From: Purshia tridentata
Taxonomy: Eukaryota; Streptophyta; Magnoliopsida; Rosales; Rosaceae
Direction of reading: 5' to 3'
Assembly (NCBI GenBank): GCA_003254885.1
Contig: QANT01002857.1
Coordinates: forward strand, 1 to 38,428
DNA length: 38,428 bases
This document shows positions 11,848-27,873 of the stretch, in pieces (the first letter of the stretch is position 1; every line of letters begins with the position of its first letter). The notes beneath the pieces are model-generated. The model ran no database searches. It saw only the letters and a program-made list of their open reading frames with translations, and was not told the origin of the DNA. The translations under genes and the position numbers were made by a program.

Positions 11848-14800
11848 ATGGAAATTAGGAAGGAAGGTACTGTTTTGTGCTTTGTGACTCTTTTGTGTTT
11901 GTGGACTTGTGTAAGTGGTTCGCTTTCTCCAAAAGGTGTCAACTATGAAGGTAATTGATTTCTGCAGACTTCGGTGTTTGCTTAATTAGCCATTTAGCCA
12001 TTTAATTAAGACAGTCTCTAATATTTTTTGAACAATTTTTTTAGTGCAAGCCTTGGGGAGCATTAGAGCCTCTCTGGTGGATCCTCGTGGTGTTCTTCAC
12101 AGTTGGGATGATACTTCTGTGGATCCCTGCAGCTGGAATATGATCACTTGTTCCCCTGATGGTTTGGTCATTGGCCTGTAAGAAATTGAAAAATGAATTC
12201 ACCATGCATAAAAATAAAGGCAAATAAATTTCATAATTAAGCATATTAAGTAGTTGCATTGGTTTTATGCAGAGGAACTCCAAGCCAGAATTTATCAGGC
12301 ACTTTGTCACCAAGCATAGGCAACTTGACAAATCTCCAGCTTGTGTGAGTGACCAATTCTTACTGAAATATTTTGGTGTCTGCATATCATGTTCTACTAA
12401 ATAAATGAGGTGTTTTGAAATTTGCAGGACCTTTCAGGATAACAATGTAACAGGATCAATCCCCTCTGAGATTGGGAGGCTCCAAAAGCTTCTCACACTT
12501 GATCTCTCTGACAACTTCTTCAATGGTCAAATTCCCAGCTCTCTATCCCACCTTAAAAGCCTACAATACCTGTGAGTTATACAATTCAGAAATTTTCTTG
12601 ACTTATTGACTTATTTATTTTTAAAATTGAAACTTAAATATTTGTGTTGCAAGCAGGCGGCTAAACAACAACAGTCTCTCTGGAGAAATTCCTTCATCTT
12701 TTGCTAACATGACCCAGCTTGCCTTTCTGTAATTCTCTTCAAACTTTACACTTTAATATCAATTATACTTTCTAAGCCTGTTGAAATATGATCTGAATAA
12801 TTCTTTAATGGTCTAGGGATATGTCTTATAATAATTTGAGTGGTCCAGTACCCAAGTTTCCTGCTAAAACATTCAAGTGAGTCATTTCATTGTGGCTTTT
12901 TTTTTTCTCCTTCCATTTTTTCCCTCCTATTTTTTCCCTCTTCAATACAGAAGATGAACAACTAAAACTCATTTATTTAGTTTTTGAATTGACACAGTAT
13001 TGTGGGAAACCCTCTAATATGTGCCACTGGAGTGGAGCAAGACTGCTTTGGAACAACCAGGATGCAGCCCTCTATTTCATTAAATAATTCGCAAAGTAAT
13101 TATTGTTCCTGCTTGTTGCTGGTTTCTTTTACTGTTCAAAGTTTGAAGTTCTGTACTTTAAGTTGTGTTGCTTCTGTTTATTTCTCAAAATATTATCATA
13201 TTTTTACTTTAGTTTTAAGTTAATGATTGGGTAACCCTTTTTAGATAATTTATGTGCCATTCACCGGCTTTAAGGTTATGATATTGTCTGGGTTTATTTT
13301 GAATTTCTCAGTCTACTTGTTCATGTTGTTCTCTTTCAAGTTGTGATCTTCATGATTCAAAAACTTCTTGCAAATGCCTTAATTCGATTTTCTTCATGTT
13401 TCTTAAGATTCTCAACCTGCTGGGAGACCCAAGAGCCACAAAATTGCCTTGGCATTTGCCTCAAGCCTAGGCTGCATCTGCCTTCTGATTCTTGGTTTCG
13501 GTTTCCTTCTCTGGTGGAGGCAAAAAAACAACCAGCAAATATTCTTAGATATCAATGGTTAGTATATAAAAAGCAACTGATTCAATCAAATAAATACTGG
13601 AAGTTTAATGAAATCGATTAGCAGCGAGCTGTCTTTACTTACACTAACTAAAATTTCAGAACAACATCATGAAGAAGTTTGCCTTGGAAACCTGAAGGCA
13701 TTTCACTTTAGAGAACTTCAAGCTGCAACAAACAACTTCAGCAGCAAGAACTTGGTTGGGAAGGGTGGTTTTGGAAATGTCTACAAAGGATGTCTCCGAG
13801 ATGGTACAGTAGTAGCGGTTAAAAGGCTCAAGGATGCTAATGCTATAGGCGGTGAAATCCAATTTCGGACAGAACTTGAGATGATCAGCCTAGCAGTCCA
13901 TCGGAACCTTCTCCGGCTTTGTGGATTTTGTGTGACAGCCAAAGAGAGGCTTTTGGTTTATCCCTACATGTCTAATGGAAGTGTTGCTTCGCGTCTCAAA
14001 GGTAAAGAGCCTTTCTCCACTCTGTTTGTATCCAATATACTTGTATTAATTTATATAGAATAAGATGTTATGATGTCTAATCTAATGGCTTGCATTAGAG
14101 TATCTACTTGTTTAGTGTCTTTAAAACATTCATAATTTACTTGCACTGTGTAGCCAAGCCAGCCCTAGATTGGGGCACAAGGAAAAGAATTGCATTGGGA
14201 GCTGCAAGGGGCCTTTTATATTTGCATGAGCAGTGTGACCCTAAGATCATTCACAGGGATGTGAAGGCTGCAAATATTCTGCTTGACGATTACTTTGAGG
14301 CTGTGGTGGGAGATTTTGGGTTGGCAAAGCTGTTGGATCACCGTGATTCACACATTACAACTGCTGTGAGGGGCACCGTCGGGCACATTGCCCCGGAGTA
14401 TCTCTCAACTGGCCAGTCCTCTGAGAAGACTGATGTTTTTGGTTTTGGGATCCTTATACTTGAATTAATATCTGGCCAAAGAGCTTTGGAGTTTGGAAAG
14501 GCAGCAAACCAGAGAGGAGCCATACTTGACTGGGTGAGCCAAACTACAAGAAATTCTTGGGTTGATTCAAAACCTCCCATGTATTATGCTTCAGTTGGTG
14601 TACCTAACTCATGAATTTTCACTGCAGGTGAAGAAAATTCAACAGGAAAAGAAGTTTGATGTGCTAGTTGACAAGGAACTGAAAAACAACTATGACCCAA
14701 TCGAGCTTGAAGAAATGATTCAAGTGGCTCTCCTATGCACTCAAAATCTTCCCAGTCAGAGACCCAAGATGTCTGAAGTGGTTCGAATGCTTGAAGGGGA

Positions 14801-14948
14801 TGGACTCGCAGAGAAATGGGAAGCTTCTCAGAGAGCTGAATCAAATAGGTGCAGAGCCAATGATTTTTCTTCTTCAGAGCGGTACTCTGATCTTACTGAT
14901 GACTCTTCATTGCTTGCACAAGCAATGGAGCTGTCTGGACCAAGGTAG
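11848..14948 (+). CDS. NIK1: NSP-interacting kinase-type LRR receptor-like kinase
   Basis: Eleven exons join in frame: 11848-11950, 12045-12177, 12273-12344, 12428-12571, 12657-12728, 12817-12876, 12998-13095, 13408-13557, 13660-14001, 14154-14533 and 14628-14948. They give 624 residues, close to the 632-638 of Arabidopsis NIK1-3. Order: signal peptide (1 to about 24); N-terminal LRR cap with [10 protein letters not shown]; about five LRRs, several starting at phase-2 exons; a Pro/Ser linker; a membrane helix (about 240-264, ending LLWWRQ); and a kinase domain. The glycine loop is [11 protein letters not shown] (311-321), with catalytic Lys332 in [14 protein letters not shown] (425-434) and DFG (445-447). 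The activation loop [11 protein letters not shown] keeps three threonines equivalent to NIK1 T468, T469 and T474. The C-terminus ends QAMELSGPR. NIKs are plasma-membrane SERK-like kinases. NIK1 signals through RPL10 to restrain translation in antiviral defence. Which NIK paralogue this is cannot be settled here. Confidence 0.95.
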
Positions 14949-15626
14949 AGAAAGTTAAAAAGAGACCCAAAGGATATCCAAAATAGAAGTTCATACCAAG
15001 AAAATGAGTCAGAAGTGAGTCTGTTGTATCGTTGTATATTAGCATCATTATCATACTGAAGCTCGAAAGAGCTGTATTGTTGTACAGAATCTGAAATGAG
15101 AAATTGACATGTAAATTGAGTGTTACATTGCTAATTTCTTATCCTCTTGAGTGAAATAGTTTTATCTAGACTATCCAACTTGGGGTCTAGAGATTGTAAG
15201 AATAATGTTCTCTGGTTGAATTTTTATCATTGTCATTTGTCACAACTGGAATGAAGATTTTCTCTGTTTTTGTACTGGCAAATTTTCATATACTTTTTAA
15301 GGTTCGTTCTTAGCAATTAATTTATGTCAAAACAACACTAAAATTATTGAGTATTTCATGCAAACGCACTACGCCTCTATTGCAAGGAACAACCCTGCCG
15401 TTTATAGTTGTCTATTCAATGAATGAACCTGAATTTTCAACTCATCTTTAATATCAATCATTATGCAAATGCAACAAGTTATTAAATGAGATTTTTTTTG
15501 CTTCCAACGTGAATGAGAGACCCTGTAAACAATATTAAAAAAATTTCATATTTATAAGGAAAATTTTGATTCAAAGTTTCAAACAATGACGACTGAGAGC
15601 CCAGCTCTGTTAAGCATACAGACACA
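14949..15626. other. Convergent 3' region between NIK and the F-box gene
   Basis: Both genes end into this 0.7-kb stretch, which should hold both 3' untranslated regions. It is AT-rich with no coding signal. Their transcripts may come close or overlap, but the ends cannot be read from sequence. Confidence 0.5.
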
Positions 15627-17136
15627 TTAATCTTGGATGAAATCAATTTCTGCATCCGGAGATGCCCGTCTAAACCTCACCAATTCAATCAACATATTCA
15701 ACCGTTCATCCATGACATTTGTCCAAGGAGTAATACTCATGGTCTCAAGCACTGGTGATGTTCTCAACAAAAATTTGATGAATTCCATCTCATGTGGCAC
15801 TCCAGACATATCCGTCATCTTCACAACTTTGAGTCTTTGAAATGTGCAATCCGAAGGGCATTCTTTCTCCCAGAAATCCAAATCAGGTGCTTCTATTGCT
15901 ACTAAAGTGTTTGAAGATCCCTATGTTGGCAGTAACCTTTACTATTAACACAAGTGTAAAACTGAAAACCAAAATGTCTATGAGTGAAACAAAATACCAA
16001 AAACCCTACAACATGTTGAAAATAACTTACCGAGATTTGAAGTTCCTTTAAATTAGGAGAGTTCGTAAGCAAGCGAAGAACAACAAGTATCTCTTTCGTA
16101 TCTTCAAAACTTACTTGATATAATTCAATAATCTTTAAATGGTTATATGTAATTGGAAGGATTCCTGGGTCATTACCTATACTCAAATACTTGAAACAAA
16201 AAAAATAACTGAGAAATAAGAAGACAATATTGCTGTTAGAAGCATAAATGTACCTGTAGACTACCTACACTAACGATTAAAAGATAGGTAGAATTAACAA
16301 ACAAAAGCAACTCATAATGTTACCTTTGTAAAGTAGATATGCCCAATAAGCCTTTCAAGAAGTGGTATGCCACCAAGAAACTTGATAAAATTGCAATTTG
16401 AACTTTGCTCAAAGTGCTCAAAAATGTCATCAGTCATATACATAGCAACAGATATTGCAACCAAAAGTGGAGTATTTTCAAGACATATGTCCTTGAATTC
16501 ACCTTCAAGACATAAGTATTTGAGATTTGGAGCACGAATATTTAGAGCTAAGCTATCGAAGTATGACAAAGCCAGACTCTCAAGTAGAGGGCAACTAGAA
16601 ATAAGACTTTCAATTGCCTCAGGAGCAACCAAAACTTGATGAAGATTGAGGCTCTTCAAACACAAAAACCCTTTAAAAGTAGGAGGTGGATCCAACTCAC
16701 AGCGAAATAACTCCAAACGGGTCAACTTTTTACAATAGAAAAGACATGAAGGCACCCTAAACCACTCACCTTCTCCCAATTCAAGAACCAAGTCTTTTAT
16801 GTCATTCCTTGAAAGGAAAAGTATCCATTGATCTATATCTGGGCAGCTCTGTAAGTATGAAGTAGAAAGCTGGAAGTTGTGAATGGGTCCTTGGTGAAGA
16901 AAGAGAGCTCGAGTGATAAAGTTTATAAGGCTTTTTTCGACAAAAGTTCGGTCATTAGATAGAGTGACACATTTTTCATCAAATACAAGATGGGTGAGTG
17001 TAGTCCATTTGTACCTCCATTTTCTTGATAATGAACTAGTTCTTATAGCATCTCTTATTGGCAGACGTGTAAGAATGCTCTCTATAATGCTCTGAGGCAA
17101 ATTGCTTATCAAATCAAGATCCAGAGCATCCCCCAT
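15627..17136 (-). CDS. F-box/LRR/FBD protein
   Basis: Three exons on the minus strand (17136-16324, 16189-16031, 15920-15627), all phase 0, give 421 residues. The N-terminal F-box (about 10-50) has LPQSIIESILTRLPIRDAIRTSSLSRKWRYKW, which would bind SKP1 (the core is split here only by reading). A leucine-rich middle (about 100-330) follows. The C-terminal FBD domain includes LKVVKMTDMSG and FLLRTSPVLETMSI. The closest family known to me is F-box/FBD/LRR At1g13570 and relatives. It would act as the substrate-recognition part of an SCF ubiquitin ligase. The target is unknown. The ATG at 17136 is chosen because a cag acceptor at 17159-17161 opens the coding exon; an upstream ATG at 17217 would be intronic. 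A leader exon probably lies near 17732-17930. Confidence 0.9.
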
Positions 17137-17158
17137 TTGTATATTCCAACTAAATGGA

Positions 17159-17731
17159 CTGAAAAGCAACGTAACAAAACCAATAAGCAGCTGAAGTACT
17201 GAAATGCCACAGTGCATACATATATTTCCATAAAGCTACGACAAGATCAAAACCCAAGACTTTACCGTACATGTTCTATTTGTTTATGAAGAAAAAAAGT
17301 AGAAAATAAAGAAAATTCCAATTCCTAAATTATATATTTTTCACCATTAGGGTCTGGAAAAGAAAAAAAAACAAAAACAAAAATCCACTGCTCAGCTGAC
17401 TCCAATATAAATTTTTCACTCTAAGCTATAGTGAAGTTTATCAGTATTCATATAGCAAATCAGCAAACAACATATATTGCCACACTTTATTTTTTTCTTT
17501 TACTTTCTATGGCTTTCTCAGACCAGAGGTTTTACTGATATTTATCTCTCATTTCACCAAACCAAGCCCGTCAATCAAAATTCTTTAAAATTGCAGTGTA
17601 GCCAAAAAAACCCCAATTAATCAAAATCAGATCTTGGAGTGTATGAAAAGAATTCGGAATGAACAAACACGAATCTAGGTAAAAAAATTATATAAATACT
17701 TCAAAAAAAGAAAAGTAGAAACGAAAGATAC
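17159..17731 (-). other. 5'-leader intron of the F-box/FBD gene
   Basis: On the minus strand, TCCGG/GTATCTTTC near 17731 gives a donor, and GCTTTTCAG/TCC at 17159 gives an acceptor 22 bases before the coding ATG. The stretch between is T-rich on the sense strand and uncoded. The leader exon would lie at about 17732-17930, in a less AT-rich patch. Inferred from splice motifs only. Confidence 0.5.
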
Positions 17732-17939
17732 CCGGATAGAAGAATGAGAGGGAGAACCTTGTTATCTTTTCTAAACCTCAATTTTTTCCTTTTTCTCTGC
17801 GTCAAGAGGAGTGAGAAGCCCAGGCTCGCTGAACAGGGACTGAACAGAGAATTCAGCTTACAGATCGGGTCGGGGCACTTCGATTCCGGGTTTCTCTTAT
17901 GCTCATGGGTTAGGTGCGCACAAGCCACAAGTACACAAT

Positions 17940-19052
17940 ACGCATCGAAAAATCAGCGGCTGAAGTTGAATTTTAAATATGAGATTTGGGTTTTGCAAAT
18001 CTAACGGCTGAAAAAAATTAGGCCAAAACTTTCATTTAATCACTATACCCAACGTCTAACATCCAGCTTTTTATTTTTTATTTTCTAATTTTACCCCTCT
18101 TATTAATTTTTTATTTCTTTACATTCACTAAACAATTTAATGAATGTTAATTCAAATAGTGAGAGAGGGTAAAAAAATGTATTAAGTTAGCATAATGTAA
18201 TTAGAAAGATATTTTGATAACTTTAAAAACAAAACAAAAACTAGAGGTGGCCAGCCGCCTCCATCTAAATCTATGGGAGTATTGGATTGACACCCTTCAG
18301 GGAAACAGGGGACAATTTTTTTTAATTTTTTAAAGTTTTATAGAAAAGAATAAAAATTAATGAGTGGCAAATTGAAAAATTTGTAAAAACTTGGATGCCA
18401 AATGTAATGGCCGAATTTATCGGTGAGTGGCAAGTAGCAACAACACTTTTTTTTTTCTCTTCAAGATCTCTGAATATGTTGAACTCAATTTCAAGTTCAA
18501 TGGGGTTTATAGTTTGTTTTCAAGCTTTGAGCCTATGACCAACAGCACATCTCCAAATGGGTTTCAGAAACTAGAACATTTAAAATTCCTTTATTGTCCC
18601 TTGATAGTATAAAGTATAAACAAATACGACTACAATTGAACATTCAAAATGAGTGTAGTATTTGGCCAGGAATTTAGCAGTACTTAATTATAGAATTAAA
18701 CCATAAAGCAAGATTAAGATAACGAGGAGGTAAATTAACGGAAGAAATGAGATTAACTATGAAATTTATCTCTTTCAATATCTGCTTTGGAGAGGATGTT
18801 AAAACTAGAAAATTAAATGCAATAACTATAAACTAAAGAAAGTAGCCCACAAAATTTCAAAATCGCTAGGGTACCCTTCTTTACAAACTCTCAGAGAAGC
18901 TAGAAAGCTTATACGTGCTTCCTAGCAGTATCTCTATCTGTTAGCTATCTTTCCCGAGCAGAAGGGTAGTGCTGAAATACACTTAGTAGAGAGGCACAAG
19001 AGGGGGAAATTAAAGTAAAAGTTGATCAGTTTAATGAATTATGAAAATGAAA
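17940..19052. other. Intergenic region between the F-box/FBD and TTM genes
   Basis: AT-rich, with no gene recognised. The left part probably includes the F-box gene promoter and the right part the TTM 3' untranslated region. An open frame at 18427-18612 has no protein-family features. Confidence 0.5.
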
Positions 19053-23317
<4,265 letters not shown>

Positions 23318-24990
23318 TAATACTATGTTGGCTACCTCTGGTGGGCAAAAAGAAAAGGAAAGGTAATTAAGATATAAAAATTACCAAACAGAAAGACCAT
23401 GAAATGTGACAACTAAAGAGTGTCAGTGTGAAAGCTTAAAAGGCAAAATGTAACAAGTAGATAGCAGGTCACCACCACAAGTTTCTTCATACATACTAGT
23501 GCCTCTACTTCTAGCTACTCAAAGAGGTGTAACATACATATGTGTGAACACACCTGAGCACACGTACAGGATGATGATTATATTTCAACTTAGATGAAAT
23601 TCAATAGATTAAAATATGGCATCCAAAAGTTAACTGCCAATATTAACTATTAAGCATCAGCGAGGGATGACTGTTGCACCAAGAAACAATTTATCCAAAC
23701 TACACGATTTACATCACTGATTACAACTGCTATTGATAATAACTTCACGACATAAACAAAATTTTCAAAGATGGCAAACCTCTGTGCCATCTTTTCACTA
23801 AAGTGTACTGGGAATTACTATAATTAGTCTTGAAATCAAGAACTTGACAACTATATTCATAAAACCGTTAAATTATCTAAGATTTCATGGACCTTCGGCC
23901 ACAACACCCATAGTATGATTGCATAAGTTACATACTAATAGGCAAAGGCAAAACTATGTCAACATCAAATATTACTGTTCCACATTCTCATCTCACTTCT
24001 ATCCTTAATCAAGATTGAGGGTTTACTTGCACGTTTCCATGATGAGAAAGTTAAAACATTCCCATGAAAATTAAGTCCTTTGTAACATAATCATGACAAT
24101 TCAGAAAGCTTAATTCTCTCATTACATTTCTAATAGTCAGGTATAGTCACATGCTATAACTAATTTGCAACACATATGACAAAACTGGCACATACTTTGT
24201 AGCTCCAATTTTATAACCAAAATGTTGCAAAGGAACTGTAAACTCCAATGAACAAGGCATACCATGTTTCCTTTAAACTTTGTCAAAAAATGAGTTTTAT
24301 GAACCACACCAGTACACACATGATCAAACTATGAGCATATAGATAACAACAAACACCTTTTGCACTCCTCTTGAAAAATACAGGGGAAAATCTTGACCCA
24401 ACAACATCCACCATCACAAAAGATTAAAATTAGGATCACCCAGATAGCAAAATCACAAGCACAACATAGGCAGAAAACAAAATCAACACCAAGAACACAT
24501 CCATACAAACAAAAATCCATAAAAAAGGCTTAACAACTCCGTTCTAACCCCTTCTTTGGATCTAACCATGAGTGCCAAAGCAAACCGCCTCAACACAAAA
24601 CGAATCAAATGACAAAAGTAACAATTACCCAGAAATTAAATGGCAGAACAACCAAAACCAAGTGCTGAGTAAAAATTCAATGATGATAGGGATCAAATCC
24701 AAACCAATGTGTGTGATTGTGATGATGGGAGCACTGACCGACTCAGTTAAACGGCAAGGAGTCGAAGTGAGTTCAGCAACAATAACTCAGAAGCCTGGCC
24801 ATCCTTTATGGTCGGTTTCTCGTGTAAAATATTTAATGTTCTTTGATATTTTTCTTTCCTGGAATAAAAAGGAGTGTGATCTTTTCTTCCCTTGATTTTT
24901 TGGGAAGTGGGAATTCTAGAGAATCTGCAAACTACCGAGAGAGAAAGAGAGCAGTTTAAGAAGCGAGAGGAGGGACAGAGAGGAGAGGTA
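23318..24990 (-). other. 5' leader, leader intron and promoter of the TTM gene
   Basis: Upstream of the TTM ATG a minus-strand acceptor (CACCAG/AGG) near 23333 suggests a leader intron. A CT-rich sense-strand stretch near 24900-24990 looks like a plant leader exon. The roughly 1.4 kb between is AT-rich without coding features. Open frames at 24137-24520 and 24572-24895 show no family signature. Donor and start site were not resolved. Confidence 0.4.
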
Positions 24991-25728
24991 TTTAATAGTA
25001 ATTAACCCTTAATTTTTATATTCTTTTTTTTTTTGCTAGATAATTAATTTCTGTATTTGCACAATAATAATATATTTTTTTTAGATTTCCTTATCGGTCA
25101 AGGATTCTACTTCCACTAAACGGTTAAACCACGCTTCTACCTTCAATAATAATGAGAGAGATATTGATGGGTTTATGAGTGAATGTTTCTAGTCTAAAGA
25201 AAAGTGTTTTTATATTTCTTTTTCATTATTTCTTCTATTTGTTGGTGAAAATAATCAAACTATTATCCATTTAAATTAAAAATATAGTGCACATTTGCAA
25301 TAGGAAGACGATATGCGTCCAAATTAGGCATGATTATATTTCTTTCTTTTTAAAAAAAGTTTCAAAAATGGTAATATTTAATAATAAGAAGAAAGAAAAA
25401 CATGACATAAGATAAGTTTAACATACAAACTGTTAGTATAATTATGTTTTGTGATGTGACTTTTTCTTTATTTGGTTTTGGTCAATCAAGCAATAAAATT
25501 AGCATGGTTAGCCAGACAATAACATTACTGATCTCTACTTAAACTCATTTCCTTAGGTGGAAAATTCCCAAAGCTACAAGCAAGGAGGAGAGGAAGTTTC
25601 CAAAAACAATGGAGAATCCTTTGATTTGTCAACACCTATCCAAGGGGTATGTCCGTATGAACGTGAAGCAAATAAGAACAAATAGTACTCTACTGCTTTA
25701 CTACTTAGGTGTATAACCTCACATGTTA

Positions 25729-25920
25729 CATGAAGAAAGCATCAATGGTACCATTGCATGTTCTCTTATTGTCATGGCTCATGTACGCAAAAGGGGTACA
25801 TGTTTGTTGTGCATGTGCCAAAGAACAACACGCATTTACTTACGTACGTGTTGTAGCAATAGCACACAACCACACATTGTAATCAAAACCACCTAACACT
25901 ATACGACAATTTCTTACTTA
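25729..25920 (+). repeat. Diverged direct repeat, copy 1
   Basis: Starts CATGAAGAAAGCATCAATG and continues through GCATGTTCTCTTATTGTCATGGCT to ACTATACGACAATTTCTTACTTA. It matches copy 2 at 26204-26334 at both ends. Copy 1 has about 60 extra bases in the middle, including a pair of GTACATG and ACGTACGTG motifs. Confidence 0.75.
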
Positions 25921-26203
25921 TTAGAGCATGCTCAATGCAAGAGCAGCAATAGCAATGCAATATAAGCCTTTTGAGTTTTGACATATCATTATAATTATTC
26001 TATGTTGGGCTCAAACGATAAATGTCAATAAGGAAAAATGATTGCATTTGAGACCTCAAAACCACTCCAAGTGTCATTTGATTGCATTAAAACCTAAATT
26101 GCAATCGGAGTTGGGAATGCTTTCATAATGACTCATATATCAATAAATGAGATAGTGTCACGTCAATTAGTATAGGAAATTTCCATAAGACTTTGTATAA
26201 ATG

Positions 26204-26334
26204 CATGAAGAAAGTGTCAATGTAACCCTCGCATGTTCTTCTATTGTCATGGCTTATCAAGGTAAAAGAGACACATCAAAATGTGTCAAAGTATAACATG
26301 GATAATCTAATGCTATACGACAATACCTTACTTA
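26204..26334 (+). repeat. Diverged direct repeat, copy 2
   Basis: Starts CATGAAGAAAGTGTCAATG and runs through TTCTATTGTCATGGCTTAT to GCTATACGACAATACCTTACTTA, parallel to copy 1 at 25729-25920 but shorter in the middle. It is either an old local duplication or two insertions of the same repeat family. Confidence 0.75.
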
Positions 26335-26777
26335 AAATAATTTAATAAATTTTATATAATTCAGATATATAAACAAATAATATATTCTCTCACTATTTAG
26401 TATAAAATAAATTGAGAAAAAAGTCAGTGTACGTGTTAAAATTAGTGTTGCGGCTACTTTGTTGGGATCGATATATGTTGCTTTTTGTACCTTAGTCACG
26501 GTTGAATTAATTAAAAAATATCTCATGATCACCTAATTTAAAACCCAATTTATACGCTAATTGGAAAAATACAAACATATTTGGAGAAAGTGAGAGCTCT
26601 TTAATGTGCAATAAGCCAAATAACGATGGGCTTCTCAGCCGCTGACTAAAAGGAAAAGTTACTTAATGAAGAAAATATTGAAAATGACAGAGAGGGCCTG
26701 CTCGATCCAAACGACCAATTAATACTTGCTTCATTTGTTATTGATGTGCATACGATCTTGGTACCAATCCCCTCACC

Positions 26778-27000
26778 CAATCTCTATCTTTCTTTTCTTT
26801 TGTGTTTTTCTTTTCCTAATAAAACTTCCAATCACAACCCATTGTTACAAGCAACAATTTTGAATGTTCGAGGAAAACCCAAAAAACAATCTCTATCTTT
26901 CTTTTCTTTTGTGTTTTTCTTCTCTTTTCCTAATAAAACTTCCAATCACAACTCATTGTTACAAGCAACAATTTTGAATGTTTGAGGAAAACCCACAAAA
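26778..27000 (+). repeat. Tandem duplication of a 109-114 bp unit
   Basis: Copy 1 is 26778-26886 and copy 2 is 26887-27000. Both start CAATCTCTATCTTTCTTTTC and run to GAGGAAAACCCA. They differ by a 5-base insertion in the CT-rich tract and a few substitutions, so the event is recent. A 79-codon open frame across it is a by-product of the repeat. Confidence 0.9.
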
Positions 27001-27773
27001 AAAAAGCAAGGAAAACCCAAAAAGCTAAAAAATAGATAAATAAATAAATGATTGAACATTGTAGATATAGAAAGAATCTTTGTCAACCACCATATGACCA
27101 CAAAAAGTGTTTTTTTTTTCTTCATATTTTCTTCCTTGACCAAGTCAAAAGGGTTGCTCTTGGGCACATACATATGTAATATGTTTATTGATTTGATGAG
27201 GTAAGGTGAAGCCACTATTGATGACTTGAATAGTCTTAATCATGAAAATTACAAAAAGGGTGTGCTTTCTCGGATTGTAAGAAATTGATATAGGGACCCA
27301 TTAAAGTAGTTTTCATTAATTAAAAAAGAAACTCCCACTTTTGATTTTGAATAACTTGACCAATACAATTGACCCGTACATGATTCGAGATATGCATGAT
27401 CAAAGCAAATAATAGTGCGGGATACGATCCCAAATTTCTAGTAGAACTTTCTGGTTTTTAGTTTTTTCTTCCCTTTATATCGTTTTGGTGAGCCTGCGTA
27501 ATAAAAATTATTTTTTTTCAAAATAAGGTTCTTAAAAATTTAATTAACAATTAAACCAAACTCGGCCCATCAGGTCTCGATCAAATTTGTGGAGGCCTAT
27601 GACACAACCCACCCACCAGCTTTGCTTTCTGTGTTGAATATGTCATGGTCCTCATGGACCTCCTCAACATTATTTATGTAGTATTATGGGCTTAAACCAG
27701 GTTGAAATATATCTTAATTCATCACTTTTATAGCTCTCATACTGTCATACATGAAACCTGTGAATCTGTAATC

Positions 27774-27791
27774 ATATATATATATATATAT
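27774..27791. repeat. (AT)9 dinucleotide repeat
   Basis: Alternating AT run in the 3' flank of the peroxidase gene. A simple microsatellite. Confidence 0.9.
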
Positions 27792-27873
27792 TAATTTACT
27801 TAAAAGAACAAATATGGTTTGTCAATGAACCTTTTTGTTTTCTTGACTCATGAGGACTAATTGCAGCAGCTGA

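Larger units (their letters stand above)
24991..27800. other. AT-rich intergenic region with local duplications
   Basis: No gene could be supported in this 2.8-kb stretch. It holds a diverged direct repeat (25729-25920 and 26204-26334), a tandem duplication of about 110 bp (26778-27000) and an AT dinucleotide run (27774-27791). Confidence 0.55.

Noticed and set aside
17134..17217. Upstream ATG at 17217 as start of the F-box protein
   Set aside because: A good acceptor at 17159-17161 lies between it and the F-box, so that ATG falls in the leader intron; the 27 added residues look like translated intron.
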